A DNA stretch of 25,321 bases from a virus: positions 1 through 25,321 of the IMG/VR virus record IMGVR_UViG_3300042353_000255. The stretch is one strand, 5' to 3'. The translations under genes and the position numbers were made by a program. Under the pieces are notes generated by a model. That model ran no database searches. It was not told where the DNA came from and was given only the letters and a program-made list of their open reading frames with translations. Positions 19,665-25,321 of the stretch are shown in pieces (position 1 is the stretch's first letter; every line of letters begins with the position of its first letter).

Positions 19665-21668
19665 TTATAAACGTATAAAGGTGCATTTGGTTAATTTATC
19701 TTTCACATAATTGCTCACCTTTTGCCAGTAAAAATAGCTGCCATGCTGTGAAATGTAAACAGGAATAAAAGGATTGTAATTTACAACGTCTGAAATTTTC
19801 AGATTCATTAAGCATTCAAGCGTTTTGCCCCGATAGGTTATCGCCATTACCGTTTGATAAAAGCGGTTTATTAGGTTTTGAAAGTCCAAGCTACTCAGGT
19901 TGCCAGCCTCAGCGAAATACGCAAAGGTTAGGTCGTCCGTTGGGTAATCATAAGGTGCTTCCGTTGCTCGGTTAAAATTCACGTTGTACGGAAAAGGATC
20001 TACTCTTTTAGTCAATAGCAATCTGTGAGTAATTGCATTATTGGGCATTACATCCACATCAAATATCGGTACGTAAGGCGCGGCAACTGAATCAAATCTT
20101 TGACGGGTCGAAGTAGCCGCAAATAATGAAACCTCCACATATTTGCTTTCGGCCTTTAACGTCTGGTCGTCTACATTGATATACCCAATCGCATCATAGC
20201 TAGTAATGTCATCGGGCTTGTATGCCAGCGAATTGGTTTGAGCAAAGCCATCAATTCCGTAGGTTATCTTTTGCTTTCGGACGTCAATATGGTCGCTCAA
20301 ATCAATAGCCGTTGGTATGTTTTCCTGTACCGAATCGTAACGCCTAGCAGTTACCACTTTAGTCACCTCATTTACATCATAAATCCATTGGAACACCTTT
20401 GACAAGTCTTTCAGAAAGTCGCCCTGTTTCATGTCGGGAACAGGAACAAGCCCGTTAAAATAGTTGTAAGGGAACGATGTAGTTATACCTGTATTGGCAA
20501 GCATAACCGCATTTGTAACGGTGTAGCTGCTGCCAGCTTTGATGTAAAATCCCGTATTTGGATTATACAAAACTGCTGGCCTAAATAATATCAATCCATT
20601 AAAATCGCCAACGTCAAAAGTCATGGTGAAATTTAACGTTACTTCGCCATCATATGGTGGCGTGTACTCGTAGGCATTAACCGTAATTGTGTTGCTATTA
20701 TAAACAGTAATCCCATCAACGGTTGTGGCCTCAACATTTATGGTAAAATCGGTGTTAAGTAAATAGTATGCAAAACCTATAATCAACTGAAATTCAACGG
20801 TAACAGTACATGGGTCGGTTAATGTAAATCCAGCATCGCTTGCATTTGGTGAATATAAAGGCAGCCTACTATTAAACTCAGCATCACTGGTATATAATGT
20901 TCCGTTAATAACAGATGTATATTGAAATAACCAATTTCCCGAAAATAAAGGAAATAGGTCTACATCATTCACGACCGTACATAAATGATGGCTCATATCT
21001 TCGCCCCTGTCAGGCTTGCCATTGAACACTATTAGATTGTCGTAAATATCCTCAGCAACTAAGTCGGTCACGAAGGTATAACCCTGCTCTGCAAAGATTT
21101 TACCAATTAAAGTTTTAACGTAGAATGATGGCAATAGCCTAGCCGTTTGAACCGAGTATAAATTCGTTCCATAGGTTCGCATAGTAGAATCAACGTCCTC
21201 TAAATCGCTTTGCTCAAACACCGCGTAAACGTAGCCATCTGTATTATTGCGGTTGTCAAAGGCATTTAGGTTTGTCCAAAAGTGACTATACTCCACTAAA
21301 TCTAATTGCCTTAAATTTAGATTCCGTATAAGGTCAAAAAAGCCTCCGTTACCTCCCACAATTTGCAAGCTGAAATTGTTAGCCGAACTTTTAACGATTG
21401 AATAACCGTTTGTGATTGTTTCATAGCCCTCTTGAATCATTGTTGCATCCGTCCTCCGATACGGGATTAGGCTATCCGTCCCAAATATGTGGGCATTGTC
21501 AAACACCGCCTTGTTGTTTGCGGTCAAAGGTATGGTAACCTCATTAGTACCATCGGCCATAACGGCAACGAAGTCACCAACCTTTGCCGCTTGCCTTGTC
21601 AGCGCAATAGTTTCACCACTATTTAAGTCTAGTGGTCTGTCGCCAATCTTTATGATTAAATTGCTCAC
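19665..21668 (-). CDS. Large tail/baseplate protein
   Basis: The 667-residue product is beta-rich, begins MSNLIIKIGDRPLDLNSGET and includes a central PDMKQGDFLKDLSKVFQWIY (about 410-430) of the kind found in baseplate hub or distal tail proteins of Bacteroidota phages, where a small helical turn carries a receptor or lysozyme module. The stretch around HIDVRKQKITYGIDGFAQTN is also of hub type. No lytic motif is seen. The position immediately upstream of the tape measure suits a tail-tip protein whose gene usually follows it. Confidence 0.65.
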   Translation of the reverse strand: MSNLIIKIGDRPLDLNSGETIALTRQAAKVGDFVAVMADGTNEVTIPLTANNKAVFDNAHIFGTDSLIPYRRTDATMIQEGYETITNGYSIVKSSANNFSLQIVGGNGGFFDLIRNLNLRQLDLVEYSHFWTNLNAFDNRNNTDGYVYAVFEQSDLEDVDSTMRTYGTNLYSVQTARLLPSFYVKTLIGKIFAEQGYTFVTDLVAEDIYDNLIVFNGKPDRGEDMSHHLCTVVNDVDLFPLFSGNWLFQYTSVINGTLYTSDAEFNSRLPLYSPNASDAGFTLTDPCTVTVEFQLIIGFAYYLLNTDFTINVEATTVDGITVYNSNTITVNAYEYTPPYDGEVTLNFTMTFDVGDFNGLILFRPAVLYNPNTGFYIKAGSSYTVTNAVMLANTGITTSFPYNYFNGLVPVPDMKQGDFLKDLSKVFQWIYDVNEVTKVVTARRYDSVQENIPTAIDLSDHIDVRKQKITYGIDGFAQTNSLAYKPDDITSYDAIGYINVDDQTLKAESKYVEVSLFAATSTRQRFDSVAAPYVPIFDVDVMPNNAITHRLLLTKRVDPFPYNVNFNRATEAPYDYPTDDLTFAYFAEAGNLSSLDFQNLINRFYQTVMAITYRGKTLECLMNLKISDVVNYNPFIPVYISQHGSYFYWQKVSNYVKDKLTKCTFIRL

Positions 21669-22102
21669 AGGCTTGAAGTATATTGCTTAGGAATGATAAT
21701 GTCAAATTCCAATTTATGCCTGCTTTCGCCCGTGTCAAATATCTTGTAGCTGCCAGCCTTTACGATAACTTGCACCCAATAGCCTCCGATGTTTGCGTAT
21801 ACCAATGCCGCAGAAAGAACGCCACTTATCCCGATAACTTGCTGGGTATTTAGTTGCTCATATCCCAAATTGACCACAACAAGCAATTCCTTATTCAGTA
21901 CTTTTTGATTTGAGTTGGCAATTTGTAGATAATTTACCACGGGTTCAAATTGGTCAACGTCTGAAACGCTTGCGCTATACTCTTGATGCCTTGAGAATAC
22001 CCAAGTGTCCATGCCGCCTAATGAGTTCAGCCACATCAACTGCAATGGATCTTGAGGCATACAATCTAGGTAATCTATTTCTTTGATTTCTGTAACTATC
22101 AT
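21665..22102 (-). CDS. Tail-associated protein, 145 residues
   Basis: It shares a base with the previous stop (TAATG) and overlaps the next start by 4 nt. The product starts MIVTEIKEIDYLDCMPQDPL and contains LMWLNSLGGMDTWVFSRHQE, a phrase (WLN--GG-D-W-F) seen in structural proteins of Bacteroidota prophages. The remainder is beta-rich with a C-terminal IFDTGESRHKLEFDIIIPKQ. It likely forms part of the distal tail with the large proteins on either side; the exact role is not resolved. Confidence 0.65.
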   Translation of the reverse strand: MIVTEIKEIDYLDCMPQDPLQLMWLNSLGGMDTWVFSRHQEYSASVSDVDQFEPVVNYLQIANSNQKVLNKELLVVVNLGYEQLNTQQVIGISGVLSAALVYANIGGYWVQVIVKAGSYKIFDTGESRHKLEFDIIIPKQYTSSL

Positions 22103-23172
22103 TATCCTGCGTTTTTAGAAGCCCCATTGTACGGAATACCTCCTACTCCAATATACCCATCTGTTTCTGCTGGGCCATCTTCAAGCCATGCCTTAATGAT
22201 TTTTGTGCCAGCATTCGGGGCGCGAAGTATCATATTGTTTACATAATGCTTTTGGCTAACAATTAACGTATTATCTGTTTCCGCACCTACGTCAATACCA
22301 TTTATGTCGGCATCTTGTTGATGGCGTTCGAGCGTAATACCGTCAAAATCTTCATCATAAATAAACGAAAGGAAAAACGGAAACCCATCGAAATAGGTAG
22401 GCCGCTCAAACATCGTTAAGAACTTAGCCTCAGAACTTGCCAAGTTTTTAGGAACAAATTCTTTCAAGTTTTGACCGATTCCACTCATGCCTAGAGCAAT
22501 GTTTCCATCTATTTGTTTCGCAGCAGAAAGCCAGTAGTACTTTTCTTTAACAATTACCTCAGGTGACGTGACGTCCGTAGTGATTTCTTCGCTTACGTAT
22601 AGCCACGTTGCACCGTATCCAATTCTAAATGAACCCGAAATGCCTTTATTAGCCTTGTTAATTGTCGTCTGAGTAGGGTCTGCTGTAGTGTTCAACTGTT
22701 TGCGCAATATGCCCGAAACATCCGCAATTAGCAGCCCTGTGCTATCGGGCGAAAGTCTTAACTCATCTATCAGCACATTGGTAACCCCATCGTAAATTTT
22801 GATATACGCTTTGAAGTTCTGCAGCCTATCCACTAGGTTAACCCATCCAGTTCCACCAACGCCAATGTAAGGAGTATCTAAAACGATGTATTCATTCGTT
22901 ACGCTAAACACCGTGTAAATGCCTTGATACACTCCGCTGTTAACGTATATCCTGTCGCCAGCTAAAACAAATATCGGAACGGTTACAGGGTCGCCTGTAG
23001 TTCTTACGGTCGGTTTTGTCGGATGGTATGCTGGCCGTATTCCTGTAGAGTTAACTCCGTAATCAGATCGGGTTAATTCAAAAAGATACGGGTTGGCAAG
23101 GGCTGTCCATCTTGAAAACTTTACTGAGGATGCAAATAGCTTTTCGGGCTTTCGTGTTATTAGGAAACTCAT
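22102..23172 (-). CDS. Structural tail protein, 356 residues
   Basis: The product starts MSFLITRKPEKLFASSVKFS, is rich in beta strands, Gly, Asn and Thr, and has a central SGILRKQLN stretch (about 155) and ITLERHQQDADINGIDVG later. It resembles the distal tail / baseplate proteins placed before the hub in related elements: one half a strand-rich ring domain with KAYIKIYDGVTNVLIDELRL, the other half a galectin-like domain. The family is recognised only in style. It is coupled to both neighbours. Confidence 0.6.
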   Translation of the reverse strand: MSFLITRKPEKLFASSVKFSRWTALANPYLFELTRSDYGVNSTGIRPAYHPTKPTVRTTGDPVTVPIFVLAGDRIYVNSGVYQGIYTVFSVTNEYIVLDTPYIGVGGTGWVNLVDRLQNFKAYIKIYDGVTNVLIDELRLSPDSTGLLIADVSGILRKQLNTTADPTQTTINKANKGISGSFRIGYGATWLYVSEEITTDVTSPEVIVKEKYYWLSAAKQIDGNIALGMSGIGQNLKEFVPKNLASSEAKFLTMFERPTYFDGFPFFLSFIYDEDFDGITLERHQQDADINGIDVGAETDNTLIVSQKHYVNNMILRAPNAGTKIIKAWLEDGPAETDGYIGVGGIPYNGASKNAG

Positions 23173-23630
23173 TGTAATTCTTTGATTATACCGCTTTTGA
23201 ACTCAGTCATTTGATACACGACCAAAGGCTTAATTAACGCATCAATGTCTAGGTTATCCGTAACAGATGAAAGCGGCTTGGTTAGCTTGGTTTTCCATCC
23301 GTTCTTATGAATGTGCTTAGTGATGGCGTAAACGATTCCTAGCTGTGCTTTGTCGTCCAAATTGGTAACTATGCCACGTATTTTCGCCCATTCTTTGATG
23401 GCTTCAAATAGCGTAGGGTCGCCAGCTTCTGCCCCTTGTCTAGTCGGTTTACGGCCATATTCAGCCGTTCCAATACTTCGCAATGCCAACACCTCTAAAG
23501 TGTTTTCGGTCGCCACGTAGTGTATGCTGTCGCTAGTGCGGCCGCTTGCTTTCATCGGTGCTATATTCGCCCGAAATTGCCCTACTAAGGTCTTGCCTAG
23601 TTGCTCAAGAAGGGGTTTCTGTATGCTCAT
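23169..23630 (-). CDS. HK97-gp10-like tail completion/connector candidate
   Basis: The 153-residue product has an N-terminal helix (LLEQLGKTLVGQFRANI), a basic-Ser segment KASGRTSDSIHYVA, and the phrase AEYGRKPTRQGAEAGDPTLF (56-76), which is like the EyG--P--- turn of gp10-type head-tail joining proteins. A helix-rich C-terminus (DIDALIKPLVVYQMTEFKSG) follows. Such proteins cap the tail or link it to the head. It overlaps the upstream gene by 26 nt. Confidence 0.6.
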   Translation of the reverse strand: MSIQKPLLEQLGKTLVGQFRANIAPMKASGRTSDSIHYVATENTLEVLALRSIGTAEYGRKPTRQGAEAGDPTLFEAIKEWAKIRGIVTNLDDKAQLGIVYAITKHIHKNGWKTKLTKPLSSVTDNLDIDALIKPLVVYQMTEFKSGIIKELQ

Positions 23631-23964
23631 CTTCGTAGGCTGTAAAGGTAATGCGATAATTCTCTTGAGCCTTCGGGTCTTTATGCGTTTCGCGTTGAAT
23701 TTCGCCTAGTGGTTTATTGCCATAAGTCAGCACGTAACCATTAGGCATAGCAATTCGCCCTATTTTTTGAACATCGCTTTGGATTAGCGGCCTGTTTAGA
23801 TATGATTCTAAAACTTGCCTAACAGCTTCCATCTCTATTTTTCGCGCTTCTTCTGCCACGTTACGCATAACCATACTAACGGCCTTAATTTTTGCAGCCT
23901 CGAAATCCTTTAGCTTCTTTTTGCTATGCGATTTGCCCCCTTGCTTTGAATGTGTTACACGCAT
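23605..23964 (-). CDS. Hypothetical protein, 119 residues, tail completion region
   Basis: The N-terminus is basic (MRVTHSKQGGKSHSKKKLKD), followed by a long helix (AAKIKAVSMVMRNVAEEARK and EAVRQVLESYLNRP) and a polar, strand-like end (YRITFTAYEDEHTETPS). It overlaps the upstream gene by 10 nt and the downstream one by 26 nt, unusually deep for this genome. The basic tip may bind DNA or head proteins. The position, between a tail-terminator-like and a gp10-like gene, suggests a head-tail joining role; no family is recognised. Confidence 0.65.
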   Translation of the reverse strand: MRVTHSKQGGKSHSKKKLKDFEAAKIKAVSMVMRNVAEEARKIEMEAVRQVLESYLNRPLIQSDVQKIGRIAMPNGYVLTYGNKPLGEIQRETHKDPKAQENYRITFTAYEDEHTETPS

Positions 23965-24407
23965 ACGCTGTCTGAGTTAAGTGGTGTCGCTGTGAATGTC
24001 ATGAATACTCCCGATGCGTTGGCATCCAATTCGTTAAACGTGTCGGTCGTTTTCACGTTGTCAATTGACTTGAAAATATGCTCACCATACACATTTTTGG
24101 CTGCCTTTAATTTCAAGACAAACTGCCTGCGTAAATCACGCATTGCATCAATTGTAACCCGATGCTGCTCAGGTGTGTATGCTAATTCGGTACGGCCTAA
24201 AAATAGCATAAATAAGGGGTAACTGCTATCTACTAGGCCGCCCTGTCTAAACGTGTCATCGCTGGTGATAGGCTCAACAAGTATCACACATGGAAACCTC
24301 TTTTCATCTGCCTTTAGATTTGCCCATGATTTGAACCCGTGTATGAAATCGGGCTTTGGAGTTAAGTCCAAAACTACCGATTCAATTATGCTGACAATGC
24401 TGCTCAT
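23955..24407 (-). CDS. Tail-terminator-like protein candidate
   Basis: The 150-residue product shows a pattern familiar from tail-terminator proteins: an N-terminal helix (IVSIIESVVLDL), a RFPCVILVEPI strand, a SSYPLFMLFLGR strand, an EQHRVTIDAMRDLRRQFVLK helix and a strand at ASGVFMTFTATP. Tail terminators cap the tail tube at its head end. It overlaps the preceding gene by 4 nt (ATGA). The fold match is by pattern only. Confidence 0.6.
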   Translation of the reverse strand: MSSIVSIIESVVLDLTPKPDFIHGFKSWANLKADEKRFPCVILVEPITSDDTFRQGGLVDSSYPLFMLFLGRTELAYTPEQHRVTIDAMRDLRRQFVLKLKAAKNVYGEHIFKSIDNVKTTDTFNELDANASGVFMTFTATPLNSDSVCV

Positions 24408-25120
24408 TTCTTCTTGTTCAAAATCTTGTTCAACTTCCTTTGGTAAGCGTTTTCATCTGCTGCATATTGCAATTCTAAAATCACCTTGTTGTAACTCCAA
24501 CGGTATACATCTTCATCACTACAATGGTGGCGTAAAGATATGCCCCTAACGAGTCCAAAAGTACCATATTTTTTAAAGTCAGAAATACCAGCTTGCCATT
24601 CTTCGCTTTCGTATTCCGCAGGCTTGATTGCAGCCTCAGCCTTTGACATCTCGGCAAGTTGGCTAGATATGTATTGACCAGCAGCGGCAACCGCAATAAA
24701 CGGCTCATTCAGCAGACGTAAATAGCAGTCCTCAATATCCTTGTCATCTATATCATTTGCGCAATAAATGGCAACCGTTCGCCCGATTAGTTCCGTATCA
24801 ATTAGCTTCAATCTTGCCAGCCCTTCTACGTTTACCTTTCGCGCAAATTCCATGCTCCCCAATGATTTAGGTTTTGGAAGTGATAATGTCCACTCATCTA
24901 AGCTGGGCATCTCACCTAGTGCGTTAATAGGCCACACTATCGCGGAAAGTTGCATTGGTCTAATGTTTTCGCACACCTCCAAGTCTAGGCCACTAACGGC
25001 CGCAAGTATTTCAGCATCTGTTTTGGCCGAATGTAATTTGATGGCTTGCTTTAGTGTAATCTCATTCCACTCAGCAGGAATGTTAACAGGTTGGCCGTTT
25101 ATCGTTATGGCTGTTTTCAA
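24404..25120 (-). CDS. Possible tail assembly chaperone-like protein, TTG start
   Basis: A TTG at 25120 overlaps the terminase stop as TTGA; an in-frame stop lies five codons upstream and no ATG lies near the start, so TTG is the likely start. The 238-residue product is helical, beginning with ITINGQPVNIPAEWNEITLK and ending with a WSYNKVILELQYAADENAYQ helix and a lysine-rich tail. Similar endings (W---Y--V---L---A-----Y) occur in tail-assembly chaperones of siphoviruses, but those normally lie directly before the tape measure. The function is therefore uncertain. Confidence 0.6.
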   Translation of the reverse strand: MKTAITINGQPVNIPAEWNEITLKQAIKLHSAKTDAEILAAVSGLDLEVCENIRPMQLSAIVWPINALGEMPSLDEWTLSLPKPKSLGSMEFARKVNVEGLARLKLIDTELIGRTVAIYCANDIDDKDIEDCYLRLLNEPFIAVAAAGQYISSQLAEMSKAEAAIKPAEYESEEWQAGISDFKKYGTFGLVRGISLRHHCSDEDVYRWSYNKVILELQYAADENAYQRKLNKILNKKK

Positions 25121-25321
25121 AATTGAATCGCTCTAAATGACTTGAATGATGGTTTGATGGTTAGCATCATCTCAACGTATCGCATGGCATCAATAGCGTG
25201 GTTGTGCGCATCAATAGGCTTGTTGATGGTATTGCCATCCTTATCGGTATCCCAGCAATAAGCGTTCAATTCCTTTTTGATATTCGCGCTTCTTTTCGTA
25301 ACTTGAAACGGCTGCCCTTGC
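25117..25321 (-). CDS. terL: Terminase large subunit, C-terminal end only
   Basis: The last 68 residues of a frame that enters from the right edge. They read KRSANIKKELNAYCWDTDKD followed by a PIDAHNHAIDAMRY segment, the typical end of phage terminase nuclease domains; the aspartate of HAIDAMRY is the conserved third acidic residue of the RNase H-like active site. The enzyme cuts and pumps phage DNA into the prohead. The ATPase domain would be outside the window. The stop overlaps the next start as TTGA. Confidence 0.85.
   Translation of the reverse strand, partial: QGQPFQVTKRSANIKKELNAYCWDTDKDGNTINKPIDAHNHAIDAMRYVEMMLTIKPSFKSFRAIQF

Noticed and set aside
1-25321. Genome-wide recoding of TAG
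   Set aside because: Long genes such as tape measure, portal and primase are uninterrupted and TAG serves as a plausible stop in at least three genes, so only a local event at 5987 is considered.
1-25321. CRISPR array, tRNA, integrase or attachment site
   Set aside because: No regularly spaced repeats with spacers, no cloverleaf, no tyrosine or serine recombinase motifs and no long terminal duplication were seen.

Overview
The window is most of the genome of a tailed (siphovirus-like) phage or prophage of a Bacteroidota host. The host call rests on promoter boxes of the Bacteroidota type (TAnnTTTG, here TATATTTG), A-rich leaders without Shine-Dalgarno sequences, a BT4734-type primase joined to a VapE-like region, a DUF3127-like single-strand-binding protein and structural proteins of the kind seen in Bacteroidota prophages. 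Every supported gene lies on the minus strand, so the genome reads from the right edge to the left. No integrase, CI-type repressor, tRNA, rRNA, CRISPR array or insertion sequence is visible, so temperate or lytic life cannot be decided here.

Late region, 25321 down to about 6560. It opens with the C-terminal tail of the large terminase, then a long chain of genes that mostly overlap by 1-26 bases (many ATGA or TAATG junctions). The order is unusual: tail completion and connector candidates, large tail proteins and the tape measure come first. A ClpP-type prohead protease, the major capsid protein and a probable tail tube protein follow, then an intrinsic terminator, then the portal and a connector. 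After these come a run of beta-rich fibre/adhesin proteins, a two-span holin candidate, small membrane and basic proteins, a calcineurin-type phosphoesterase with its own promoter-like box, and a 66-residue protein.

Control region, 6560 down to about 6134 (no protein gene). It holds two copies of a 20-bp repeat, a TATATTTG box, a candidate small RNA of about 95 nt ending in a clear intrinsic terminator, and then a promoter with a perfect 19-bp palindrome.

Early/middle region, 6133 down to 1. That promoter leads into a small gene interrupted by an amber codon, an ERF annealing protein, a Gp157-like protein, a DUF3127-like protein and then, unexpectedly, an M15-type endolysin and two membrane/coiled-coil lysis candidates. 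A second promoter with nearly the same palindrome and box starts a short operon headed by a possible winged-helix protein, followed by a zinc-knuckle protein and several small coupled genes. A third promoter candidate precedes the primase/VapE gene, which runs off the left edge. Its leader can fold into a three-way junction that ends 13 bases before the start codon.

Most interesting for follow-up are the two matched operator/promoter units, the tandem repeat with the small RNA candidate, the structured primase leader with its TGCAAGGG-type repeats, the amber-interrupted gene, the inverted head/tail gene order and the placement of lysis genes among recombination genes.
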